Shown here piece by piece: positions 38,971-47,428 of a stretch of DNA of 64,000 nt. The notes beneath the pieces were generated by a model, which worked only from the letters and a program-made list of their open reading frames with translations, was not told the origin of the DNA and did no database searches. The DNA is from Tautonia marina (GTDB lineage: Bacteria > Planctomycetota > Planctomycetia > Isosphaerales > Isosphaeraceae), in NCBI RefSeq assembly GCF_009177065.1, contig NZ_WEZF01000027.1, forward strand, positions 1 through 64,000, in the 5' to 3' direction. The translations under genes were made by a program, and so were the position numbers. Each line of letters begins with the position of its first letter. Position 1 is the stretch's first letter.

Positions 38971-41900
38971 GACACCACCCCTTTCACGCGATCCGGCACG
39001 GAGCGTTCGACCCCAGCCATTTGTTCGTAGAAATGCCAGCGTTCGTCGATGTCTCGCTGGGCCAGTTGCATCAACTCCGCGGCCCGAGTGGGATTCGTCC
39101 GCGCGAGCATCGCGTAGCGCGCTTCTTTCATGGCGAACTCCCGGAACGGGAGCGTCGGCTTGCGGCTGTCGAGGTGGAAGGGGGTTGCTCCTTCTCCGGC
39201 CAGTCTCGGGTCGTGTCGGAACAGGGGCCAGTAGCCGCTGGCGGTCGCTTCCTTCTGATGCGACATCGAGGTCGACATCTGGATGCCATGCGCGATGCAG
39301 TGGCTATAGGCCAGAATTAAAGAAACGCCGGGGTACGACTCAGCTTCGTGGAATGCCTTGAGCGTTTGCAAGGGATTGGCGCCAATGGCCACCTGGGCGA
39401 CGTAAACATTGCCGTAGTCGACGGCAATCATGCCGAGATCTTTCTTCGCAATCCCTTTGCCCTGCGCCGCGAACTTGGCGACGGCGGCTCGTGGGGTCGA
39501 TTTGGACGCCTGGCCACCCGTGTTGGAATACACCTCCGTATCGAGAACCAGAATGTTCACATCACGTCCGGAGGCGAACACATGATCGAGCCCGCCGAAG
39601 CCGATGTCATAGGCCCAACCGTCACCTCCCACGATCCAGACACTCCGGCGCACAAGCGCCTCGGCAACTTTCCGAAGCGAGGCCGCCTCCGGTGTCTCAA
39701 GCGGTTCGAGCCGTTGCATTAGGATCGAGACGCGCGAACGCTGTTCTCGGATCGTCTCCTCGGTTCGTTGGTCGGCATCGAGGATGGCGTGAACCAGTTC
39801 ATCTCCAATGGAGCCTGCCATTCCTTTCAGGAGGGTTCGGGCATAGGCTTCGAGCTGATCCACGGCAAGTCGGAAGCCCAGACCGAACTCGGCATTGTCT
39901 TCAAAGAGGGAGTTGGCCCAGGCTGGGCCTCGGCCGTCGGCGTTCGTTGACCAGGGGGTCGTCGGCAGGTTCCCCCCATAGATCGAAGAGCAACCGGTGG
40001 CGTTGGCGATCAGGGCGCGATCGCCGAACAACTGACTCATGAGCCGAAGATAGGGCGTTTCACCGCAACCGGCGCAGGCCCCTGAGAATTCAAAGAGCGG
40101 CAGCAACACCTGCGACCCCTTGACCGTCTCGGATTTGACAGTCGCCCGGTCGAGCTCGGGAAGGTGCTCGAAGACGTCGAGACGGGCACGCTCCTGCAAG
40201 AGAACCTCGTCGGTCTTCACCTCCATGTTGATTGCCTTGTGCTTGGAAACCTCCTTGCTGACCGCCGGGCAAACATCGACACAGACACCGCATCCCGTGC
40301 AGTCGTCGGGATAAACTTGAATCGCCATGTGCTGCCCTGCAAACTCCTTCCCCTTCCAGGGACGAGTCGGCAGGACTTCGGCGCCGCCGTTCAGGGCTGC
40401 CGGATCAAAAACCTTCATCCGGATGGTCGCGTGCGGGCAGACATAGGAACAGAGGCCGCACTGGATGCAGAGATCCGGGTCCCAGATGGGGATTTCCTGG
40501 GCGATGCTTCGCTTCTCGAAGCGAGCGGTGTCGGTCGGGAACGTGCCGTCAACCGGCAGGGCGCTGACCGGCAGGAGGTCTCCCTTGCCGGCCATCATCA
40601 GGGCCGTGACCCGTTCGACGAAGTCGGGGACCACTCCGGAAACGACCGGCAATCGTCGCTGATCACCCGAGGTCGCAGAGGGGACATCAACCTTGTGCAA
40701 GGCCACCAAAGAGCGATCCACCGCCTCGTTGTTGCGATCGAGGACGACCTGGCCACGTTTGCCGTAGGTTTTCTTGATCGCATCTTTAATGTGGGCGATT
40801 GCCTCGTCTCGGGGCAAAATTTCGGCCAGGGCAAAGAAGCAGGTCTGCATCACGGTGTTGATCCGCTGACCTAATCCGGCGTCGGCGGCAACTCGGAAGG
40901 CATCAACCACATAAAATTGAATGTTCTTGTCGAGAATCGTTTGCTGGATCTCGACCGGAAGTTTCTCCCAGACCTCGTCCGGGCCATGCGGGCAGTTCAG
41001 CAGGAAGGTGGCACCGGGTTCGGCCAGTTCGAGCACGTCCATCCGATCGAGGAAGTTGTACTGGTGGCACGCAATAAAGTTCGCCCGGGTGATCAAATAC
41101 GGTGAGTTGATCGGTCGAGGACCAAACCGCAGGTGAGAGACGGTGATCGCCCCCGACTTCTTCGAGTCGTAAACAAAATACCCCTGGGCATGCAGCGGCG
41201 TGTTTTCGCCGATAATCTTGACCGAGTTTTTGTTCGCGCCGACGGTTCCGTCACTGCCAAGGCCGTAGAAGACGGCTCGGGTCACGTCGTCCGGTTCGGT
41301 CGAAAAGTTGGGGTCGTCTTTCAGGCTGAGGTGTGTGACATCGTCGACGATGCCGACGGTGAACCGCCGTTTCGGTTGCTCGGCGTTCAACTCGTCGAAG
41401 ATCGCCTTCACCATGCTCGGCGTGAATTCTTTCGACGACAGCCCGTAGCGGCCGCCGATCACGCGCGGCATTTGCCCTTTGATACCGTTCGATTCGATCA
41501 GGGCGGTCAGAACGTCTTGATACAGGGGTTCCCCGATCGCGCCCGGTTCCTTCGTCCGATCAAGCACGGCGAGCGATCGAACGCTTTCGGGAAGCGTCTG
41601 AATCAAGGCGGCCACCGAGAAGGGGCGGAAGAGATGCACTTCGAGCATCCCGACCTTCTCCCCCTGAGCGTTCAGCGCCGCGACCGTCTCGCCGACCGTG
41701 GCCGCTCCCGATCCCATCACGATGATCACGCGGTCGGCATCTGGGGCGCCCGTGTACTGGAATAACTGATAGGAGCGACCCACGACGCTGGCGAATCGAT
41801 CCATGGCACGCTGGACGATCTCCGGCATGGCCTCGTAGAACGGATTGCACGCCTCTCGGGCCTGGAAGAACACGTCGGGGTTCTGGGCCGATCCGCGAAG

Positions 41901-42542
41901 GACGGGCCGATCGGGCGAGAGCGCGCGGTCGCGGTGGGCCTGAATCAGCGTCGGGTCGATCAGCGATCGGATGTCGACATGCGAAAGTTGTTCGATCTTG
42001 TTGACCTCGTGAGAGGTCCGGAACCCATCAAAAAAGTGCAAAACGGGGATGCGTCCTTCCAGCGTGGCCATCTGGCCGATCATGGCCATGTCTTGCGCCT
42101 GCTGGACCGAGCTGGAGGCGAGCATGGCCCAGCCGGTCGTTCGGCAGGCCATCACGTCGCTGTGATCGCCGAAGATCGACAGGGCGTGCGTGGCGACCGA
42201 TCGGGCGGCAATGTGGAAGACCGTCGGCGTCAGTTCGCCGGCAATCTTGAACATATTGGGGATCATTAAGAGCAAGCCCTGCGACGCGGTGAAGGTTGTC
42301 GTCAGGGCTCCGGCTTGCAACGCACCGTGGACGGCGCCGGCCGCGCCGGCCTCGCTTTGCATCTCGATGACGTCGGGCACCACGCCGAAGATATTTTCCT
42401 GGCCCGCGGCCGACCAGGCGTCGGCCAGTTCTCCCATCGGAGAGGCGGGCGTGATGGGATAGATCGCCACCACCTCATTCGTGAGATGAGCGACATAGGC
42501 GGCCGCCTCGTTCCCGTCGACCGTCACCGATCTTCTGTCCAC
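38967..42542 (-). CDS. nifJ: Pyruvate:ferredoxin (flavodoxin) oxidoreductase
   Basis: The product is 1191 residues, the usual single-chain length. It oxidises pyruvate and CoA to acetyl-CoA and CO2 while reducing ferredoxin or flavodoxin. N-terminal pyruvate-binding domain: EVVAIYPITPASPMGELAD. Two [4Fe-4S] motifs lie at about residues 690-703 (CIQCGLCSYVCP) and 747-759 (CTGCGVCVDVCP). The thiamine diphosphate domain shows VGGDGWAYDIGFGGLDHV (~970) and the NTGGQASKSTP block. The start is GTG 42542: GGAGGAGG lies 7 bases upstream and the family N-terminus TVDGNEA begins there. It leads the hydrogenase cluster. Confidence 0.95.
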   Translation of the reverse strand: MDRRSVTVDGNEAAAYVAHLTNEVVAIYPITPASPMGELADAWSAAGQENIFGVVPDVIEMQSEAGAAGAVHGALQAGALTTTFTASQGLLLMIPNMFKIAGELTPTVFHIAARSVATHALSIFGDHSDVMACRTTGWAMLASSSVQQAQDMAMIGQMATLEGRIPVLHFFDGFRTSHEVNKIEQLSHVDIRSLIDPTLIQAHRDRALSPDRPVLRGSAQNPDVFFQAREACNPFYEAMPEIVQRAMDRFASVVGRSYQLFQYTGAPDADRVIIVMGSGAATVGETVAALNAQGEKVGMLEVHLFRPFSVAALIQTLPESVRSLAVLDRTKEPGAIGEPLYQDVLTALIESNGIKGQMPRVIGGRYGLSSKEFTPSMVKAIFDELNAEQPKRRFTVGIVDDVTHLSLKDDPNFSTEPDDVTRAVFYGLGSDGTVGANKNSVKIIGENTPLHAQGYFVYDSKKSGAITVSHLRFGPRPINSPYLITRANFIACHQYNFLDRMDVLELAEPGATFLLNCPHGPDEVWEKLPVEIQQTILDKNIQFYVVDAFRVAADAGLGQRINTVMQTCFFALAEILPRDEAIAHIKDAIKKTYGKRGQVVLDRNNEAVDRSLVALHKVDVPSATSGDQRRLPVVSGVVPDFVERVTALMMAGKGDLLPVSALPVDGTFPTDTARFEKRSIAQEIPIWDPDLCIQCGLCSYVCPHATIRMKVFDPAALNGGAEVLPTRPWKGKEFAGQHMAIQVYPDDCTGCGVCVDVCPAVSKEVSKHKAINMEVKTDEVLLQERARLDVFEHLPELDRATVKSETVKGSQVLLPLFEFSGACAGCGETPYLRLMSQLFGDRALIANATGCSSIYGGNLPTTPWSTNADGRGPAWANSLFEDNAEFGLGFRLAVDQLEAYARTLLKGMAGSIGDELVHAILDADQRTEETIREQRSRVSILMQRLEPLETPEAASLRKVAEALVRRSVWIVGGDGWAYDIGFGGLDHVFASGRDVNILVLDTEVYSNTGGQASKSTPRAAVAKFAAQGKGIAKKDLGMIAVDYGNVYVAQVAIGANPLQTLKAFHEAESYPGVSLILAYSHCIAHGIQMSTSMSHQKEATASGYWPLFRHDPRLAGEGATPFHLDSRKPTLPFREFAMKEARYAMLARTNPTRAAELMQLAQRDIDERWHFYEQMAGVERSVPDRVKGVVS

Positions 42543-42659
42543 GTCCGAACCTCCTCCGTGCGAGCGGCAAGAAACCGGTGTTGCCTCAATCCTTGCGGGG
42601 GCGACGGTGCCTCCGACGGCCCCACCGTCGATGGTGAGGGGAACGGGTTCACATGGCAA

Positions 42660-42702
42660 CAAAAAAGCCCCGATCGGGCGCAAAAGAGCGCTCGTCGGGG
42701 CT
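42660..42702 (-). terminator. Intrinsic terminator between dabA and nifJ
   Basis: On the minus strand the stem 42702-42695 / 42673-42666 (AGCCCCGA/TCGGGGCT) is followed at once by a run of T residues (A run 42660-42666 on the plus strand). It lies 160 bases past the dabA stop (42862) and 118 bases before the nifJ start (42542), so it should end dabBA transcription and insulate nifJ. Confidence 0.8.
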
Positions 42703-42861
42703 ATCTTAGCCGATTTCGAGCCGCCTCTCGCAAGCGGCTTCGATACAATTCGTAGTCTAACTGCTCCCCCGCAGCGAGGCAAGCGAAGCCTTCGGTTTGC
42801 AGGGGAAGTCGACCGATTTCAAAGGCGTCTTGTGCTCTCCTCCGGGCTCGGCCATGGTTGT

Positions 42862-45294
42862 TCAGGCAGAAATGAGCATCGCCTCCTTCGAGGGATTGGT
42901 GATCGGGTGTTCCGGATCGTGCACGGTCTCCCAGGTGCTGTCGGGAAGCCGTTGGGCGATCTCGGAGCCGGCCGGATCGAGGGCGAACAGGCGGACCCAT
43001 CCGTTTTCGACCAGGGCTCGCACGGTCGGTTGTTGCGCGAGGACCGCGTCGATCCGATCGATCGGAGCCTCGACCACGACCTGAAGCCGCAATGGCTCAT
43101 GGAACCAGTGGCCGTTCCGGTCATGAACCGACTGAATCGCCAGCCCGGTTCGCAGGTCGCCACCGTTGCCCAGGACCACGCCCAGCGAGCCGACCCGGTT
43201 GTGCAGGGTCTTCGTCCCGCAGCCGAACACGTCGTTATCGACCGTCGAGGCGAAGTATTGCAAGTTGATCCACGAGGCCACAACCATCGGCGCCGACAGG
43301 ATCAAGGTGAGGACCGAGCCATCCTCGTCCAGGTCCGGGTCGTAATCGTGCAGGAAGGTCCGGCCTTCGAGGTTCGCCCCCCGGGTTCGACTGCGTCGGG
43401 CGGCGATGAAGGCCGCGTTGCGGGCCAGGCCCCACTCGGGGCGAACCTCCGACCAGTCGCGAGCCCGCCGCCGAAGCCATCGAGCCAGCAAGCCGGCCGG
43501 GCGTTCCGGCATGCCGAGTGCCTCGGATCGCTCGGCCCGGGTGAGCACGCCGGCCTGGTCGAGCCAGCCCCGAAGCTGGTCCACGTCCTTCTGGTGCGTT
43601 GACGGCACGCGGTCCAGATCGAGCAAGGTCACGTCATCGACTGATGTATCGTGCACACCTGGCAGGAAGTGCGTGTCGGTCGGGAGGTTCCAGCCGAGCC
43701 CCCGAAGCGAGTCCCGAACGGCCGGATCGTTGAGCAATGCCGCGGCCACCCGGGCATTGATCGCCCCGCCGTGCCCGCCGCACGCGCCGCAGTCGAGCCC
43801 GGCGGCGTGGGGATTGTTGCTGCTGTGGCTCTCGTGGCCGCACAGAAGAATGAGCCGGGCGAACCGATCGCGCAGGCCCATGTTCTTGAGAATTCCCGCC
43901 GCCAGCTCGACCCGGGCCGGAGGGGCGATCCCTTGGCCCTGAGTCTCGGCATCGAGGCCGAACGGGACCTTCCCCTCGGCCGAGTGCTTCGGCGATCGCA
44001 AGGCCATCGCGTCGGCCGCCAGGCCCAGGCTGTAGGCCGGTCCCATGATCTCGACGAACTCAAAGGCCGAGGCCGGGGCGCCGAGCAGATGCTTGGCGGC
44101 CCCATTGACCGCCGTCGACTTCGGCCCAAGGTCGCTGGCAACCGTCACCGCCGGCTTGAGCAAGACCGGGCATCGGGCACTGGCGTCCGATCCGTTCCCC
44201 TTCCACGCCAGGGGGACGCCGAAGAATCCGGCGAACCCCTTCGTCTCGATCGCCTCGGATTGCGCCTCCAGGTGCCTCCGCAAGACTTCCGAGCGCACGT
44301 CGATGCAAAAAACCCCCTGCACGGCCGGCCGATCGGCCCGACTTTCCTCGGTCGGTGCGTGGAATCGAGAGAACAAGCGGCGGGCGTAGCCGTTCTCGAC
44401 CGCGTCCTGGAAGACGGCTCGGGTTGATTCGTCCTCCGGGGCCTTCTCGAACGATCGCGGCGAATCGACCGACTCGGACACCCCCAGCACCGACGCCAGA
44501 GCCCAGTCGGCGCCGCATCGGATCGCCAGCAGCTCGGCCACGGTCGTCGGAAAGGCGTCGCCGTGTTCCCAGCTTTCCCGACGGAAGAAGCAGGCCCAGC
44601 CGAAGACCCCGCCGATCACGCGAGCGAGGTACGGTTCTCGCAATTCCGCCGAGATCCCGAGCCGGTCCAGCGCTTCGGCGATGGCTTCGGTCGCGTCTTC
44701 CGGAAGCGAGGCAATGCGTTCCCTCCACCCGGTCAGGCCGAGCACTTCCAGGCTCCGATCGGCCTGGGCCGCCTCGCGCCACGAGGCAAACAGCCCGAGC
44801 GAATTCTCCGGCAATCGCCAGTAGGTTCCCCCTCCCGAGGCATGGACGGCGCACCATCGGGTAATCTGTCGAATGATCGCGTCGTTCCAGGTGGTCCCTC
44901 GGTCGTGGTCGATCCGTTCGGCAACGGTTCGGACCGGGCTGACCGCTCGGGAGGGAACAGGGGCATCCCCTTGCAAAATGGCCGCGAGGGACTCGGCCGA
45001 CTCGCCCGATCGTCGAGCGGCTCGCTCCAGGTCGGCCAGGGAGAAGGCTCCGGCCTCGAATCGATCGCGGTAGGAGGAAAGCTCGGGCAGGACTTGGGCA
45101 CCGAGCGCGTCTCGAACGGTTCGGGCCGCGTCGTCGATCGGCTGATCGGTGAACCCGAGGAAGGGGTTCACGGCGACGTAGTTTTCGAGATCCCAGAGGG
45201 GAGGGATGCGTCGGCAGACCCGATCCACCAGGGTTCGAACCGACGCAATGGGTTGGCCGTCAAGGTCTTCCGTCGTGATCAAGGTCTCAGGCAC
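42862..45294 (-). CDS. dabA: Inorganic carbon uptake protein DabA (DUF2309/UPF0753)
   Basis: The product is 810 residues from GTG 45294. DabA is the zinc, carbonic-anhydrase-like subunit that hydrates CO2 as part of the membrane-coupled DAB inorganic carbon pump. The zinc site residues are all present: C330 and D332 in VFCIDVRSE, H487 in LLCGHESHS and C502 in GLDCGACGGHGG. Their spacing (C-x-D; H to C of 15) equals that of Halothiobacillus DabA (C351/D353/H524/C539). The GTG overlaps the dabB stop by 8 bases and has GGAGG upstream, so the pair is coupled. A terminator follows 160 bases later. Confidence 0.93.
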   Translation of the reverse strand: MPETLITTEDLDGQPIASVRTLVDRVCRRIPPLWDLENYVAVNPFLGFTDQPIDDAARTVRDALGAQVLPELSSYRDRFEAGAFSLADLERAARRSGESAESLAAILQGDAPVPSRAVSPVRTVAERIDHDRGTTWNDAIIRQITRWCAVHASGGGTYWRLPENSLGLFASWREAAQADRSLEVLGLTGWRERIASLPEDATEAIAEALDRLGISAELREPYLARVIGGVFGWACFFRRESWEHGDAFPTTVAELLAIRCGADWALASVLGVSESVDSPRSFEKAPEDESTRAVFQDAVENGYARRLFSRFHAPTEESRADRPAVQGVFCIDVRSEVLRRHLEAQSEAIETKGFAGFFGVPLAWKGNGSDASARCPVLLKPAVTVASDLGPKSTAVNGAAKHLLGAPASAFEFVEIMGPAYSLGLAADAMALRSPKHSAEGKVPFGLDAETQGQGIAPPARVELAAGILKNMGLRDRFARLILLCGHESHSSNNPHAAGLDCGACGGHGGAINARVAAALLNDPAVRDSLRGLGWNLPTDTHFLPGVHDTSVDDVTLLDLDRVPSTHQKDVDQLRGWLDQAGVLTRAERSEALGMPERPAGLLARWLRRRARDWSEVRPEWGLARNAAFIAARRSRTRGANLEGRTFLHDYDPDLDEDGSVLTLILSAPMVVASWINLQYFASTVDNDVFGCGTKTLHNRVGSLGVVLGNGGDLRTGLAIQSVHDRNGHWFHEPLRLQVVVEAPIDRIDAVLAQQPTVRALVENGWVRLFALDPAGSEIAQRLPDSTWETVHDPEHPITNPSKEAMLISA

Positions 45295-46780
45295 CTTCAA
45301 CCCCCCTCCGCGATCGAGCGAGGCGACTCCAGACCCGGTCCACCAGACCGTCGGCAATCGCCCCGAAATAGAAACCGTTCAAGGCATGGACGTAAAACGC
45401 TCGGCCGATCGGTCGGTTGCCGAGCACGGGCAAGAGACTTTGCGAAATAATCAGGGCGATCATCGCCGCCACCGGAAGCACCGCCGACACCCAGGCAATC
45501 GGCCCGTTCGGCAGGACCATCGGCCCCAGCACCGGAGCCAGGAACAACCCGGCCAGGTGATACAGCTCGAACGAAAGGATCGCCACCGCGACCGTCCCGC
45601 CGATCGCTCCGACCCACCGGCGAGACGAGGCTCCGGGATGCCTCAGCAGGCCAACCCACAGTTGCCCAATCGCCAGGGCAACGATTCCCGCCAGCGCCAG
45701 TTCTCCCGGCGAGTGCAGCGGGTCGAAGGTCGTGACCGTGTTCGCCAGCATCAGGGCGGGAATCGCCACGAGCGTTCCCAGGGTGGCCAGGCCCAAGACT
45801 CGTCCGGGAGCTGAGGGCGGTGTCGGTCGAGTCGGCGGCGGCAGCTCGCCCGATCGCAGGAAGCTCCACGCCTTGTACAACCCGTGGCCGATAATGTGCA
45901 GCCAGGCCGCCGGGAACGCGGCCAAACCGCACTGAATCATCATGAATCCCATCTGAGCGACGGTCGACCAGGCCAGGGTTCGCTTGACCTTCACCTGTGC
46001 CCACATCGCCAGCAGGCCCAGCACGACGGTCAGCGTTCCCACTGCCGTCAGCATCACCAGGGCCGTCGGCGCCTGGACGATCACCGGCGCGAACCGCAAG
46101 AGCAACGCTCCCCCCGCGTTGATGATGCCGGCGTGCATCAGGGCCGAGACGGGCGTGGGGGCTTCCATCGTCTCGGGCAGCCAGCTATGAAACGGAAACT
46201 GCGCCGATTTGGTCAGTGCCGCGATCGCCACCAACGTCGCCACCACCCCGATTGCCACCTCGTTTCCGCCCGCCGAGGCTCGTTCCAGGAAGGTCGAAAG
46301 CTCCAGAGTGCCCCAGACCAGGCCGATCACCGCCATCGCCCCAATCAGGGCCACGTCTCCGAGTCGGCTAATCAGAAACTTCTTCCGGGCCGGTCGAAGC
46401 GCCTCGGCTCGTCCTCGCTCGTGCGTCAACAAGGCGTGCAGGCCAAGACTCGTCAAGGTCCAGGCGGCCACCAGCACGCCCAGATGATTGGCCAGCATCA
46501 GGGCATACGCCGCGCCGACCGTCGCCGCCAGCCGCATCAAGAACGCCCGCCGCTCCGGATCGCCGTCGAGATACCGCTGCGAGAAGCGGAAGGTGATCGC
46601 GCCGACCGACGCCACGAGCAAGCTCAACGAGGCACTCAGGCGGTCGATCACCAGGCCCGCCCCCCGCATCGGAATCGGCGAGACCCCCTGAGCGACCACC
46701 AGGGCTGCCGAGAGGACCGCCAGGCCCCCAATCACCCCCAGCAGCACGAATTCCCATCGCTCGGACCTTCGGTCGATCAC
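45287..46780 (-). CDS. dabB: Inorganic carbon uptake membrane protein DabB (NuoL/MrpA-like)
   Basis: The product is 497 residues with about twelve to fourteen hydrophobic segments. The proton-channel family block SAQFPFHSWLPETMEAPTPVSALMHAG (spread over ~200-226) with the conserved Glu/Lys residues is shared with NuoL, MrpA and NdhF. In DAB systems this subunit couples cation movement to DabA. GTG 46780 was chosen over the longer frame (open to 46957) since the longer one would run through the operator and has no membrane start; GGGGG lies upstream. Neighbour dabA overlaps its stop. Confidence 0.9.
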   Translation of the reverse strand: MIDRRSERWEFVLLGVIGGLAVLSAALVVAQGVSPIPMRGAGLVIDRLSASLSLLVASVGAITFRFSQRYLDGDPERRAFLMRLAATVGAAYALMLANHLGVLVAAWTLTSLGLHALLTHERGRAEALRPARKKFLISRLGDVALIGAMAVIGLVWGTLELSTFLERASAGGNEVAIGVVATLVAIAALTKSAQFPFHSWLPETMEAPTPVSALMHAGIINAGGALLLRFAPVIVQAPTALVMLTAVGTLTVVLGLLAMWAQVKVKRTLAWSTVAQMGFMMIQCGLAAFPAAWLHIIGHGLYKAWSFLRSGELPPPTRPTPPSAPGRVLGLATLGTLVAIPALMLANTVTTFDPLHSPGELALAGIVALAIGQLWVGLLRHPGASSRRWVGAIGGTVAVAILSFELYHLAGLFLAPVLGPMVLPNGPIAWVSAVLPVAAMIALIISQSLLPVLGNRPIGRAFYVHALNGFYFGAIADGLVDRVWSRLARSRRGVEGA

Positions 46781-46900
46781 ATTGGACCCCCTTCTCGACG
46801 AACCACCAGGAACCGTCACGAATCTGAACCCCGCGGGATCGCCTCGTCGGCAAACCCCAACCCAGGGGTTACACTGGTGCAACCCTTCGGGCAGGATTCG

Positions 46901-46952
46901 ATATGCGACTTCGGATACGCGACATTGATTTCGCGTATTATCTATCGCATAT
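46901..46952. promoter_or_regulatory. Symmetric four-half-site operator between dabB and its regulator
   Basis: Half-sites ATATGCGA (46901-46908), ATACGCGA (46915-46922), TCGCGTAT (46931-46938) and TCGCATAT (46945-46952) form two perfect nested inverted repeats sharing one centre at 46926.5. Adjacent half-sites on each side begin exactly 14 bases apart; the inner gap is 8. The consensus half-site is ATAYGCGA. It lies 18 bases before the regulator start and covers the dabB promoter. Binding by the neighbouring regulator is inferred. Confidence 0.85.
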
Positions 46953-46967
46953 TCCATCGGGAGTCAA
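46937..46967 (-). promoter_or_regulatory. Candidate sigma-70-type promoter for dabBA
   Basis: On the minus strand a -35 TTGACT (46967-46962) and a -10 GATAAT (46942-46937) are separated by 19 bases. The operator half-site 46945-46952 sits in the spacer and 46931-46938 overlaps the -10, so bound regulator should block polymerase. The leader to the dabB GTG would be about 150 bases. Confidence 0.55.
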
Positions 46968-46970
46968 GCG

Positions 46971-47318
46971 ATGGGAGATGAGTCAAATTCAAAAACCACG
47001 GGGGGAAACGAATGGACGTTCCTCAGTAACCACGGCCACGTCTTGCTTTGCGTCGCTCGGGAGCCGGAAATTCTCTTGCGGGAGGTGGCCGAGCGGGTGG
47101 GCATTACCGAGCGGGCGGTGCAGCGGATCGTGGCCGATCTGGAGCAGGGGGGGTATCTCTCTCGGGTCCGGGAAGGTCGGCGCAATCGGTACGAGGTCCA
47201 TGCCGAGCTTCCCCTTCGGCATCCGGTCGAGGCCCATCGCGAGGTCCGGGTGCTGCTCGATCTGATCCTGGGTCCCGGAGTCGCCAAGAGTCCCGAGCCT
47301 CACGCATCGGACGGCTAA
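46971..47318 (+). CDS. Winged-helix transcriptional regulator, divergent from dabBA
   Basis: The product is 115 residues. A winged helix-turn-helix runs from about residue 20 to 80: HGHVLLCVAREPEILLREVA, then the recognition helix GITERAVQRIVADLE and the wing SRVREGRRNRYEVHAE, similar to MarR/ArsR-type small regulators. There is no effector domain beyond a short C-terminal helix. A GGGAG precedes the ATG at 46971. Its position opposite dabB, with an exact palindromic operator between, suggests it represses both dabBA and itself; the signal is unknown. Confidence 0.85.
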   Translation: MGDESNSKTTGGNEWTFLSNHGHVLLCVAREPEILLREVAERVGITERAVQRIVADLEQGGYLSRVREGRRNRYEVHAELPLRHPVEAHREVRVLLDLILGPGVAKSPEPHASDG

Positions 47319-47428
47319 CGCCGAAGGGGCGCGGGTCATCCGTCGGCTGGACGAGTTCGCCGGGTTGCCTACGGTATCGAGGAACATGCTCCCGCCCGGA
47401 ACCTGGACTCCCTTGTTGAGAACCGTCG

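Noticed and set aside
42543-42782. NifJ start at 42782
   Set aside because: The additional 80 residues cross the terminator hairpin and are Pro/Arg/Gly-rich; GTG 42542 has GGAGGAGG at ideal spacing and the family N-terminus.
46781-46957. Longer DabB N-terminus starting at 46957
   Set aside because: It would translate through the symmetric operator and adds hydrophilic, Cys/Arg-containing residues not seen in NuoL-like proteins; GTG 46780 gives a normal start.
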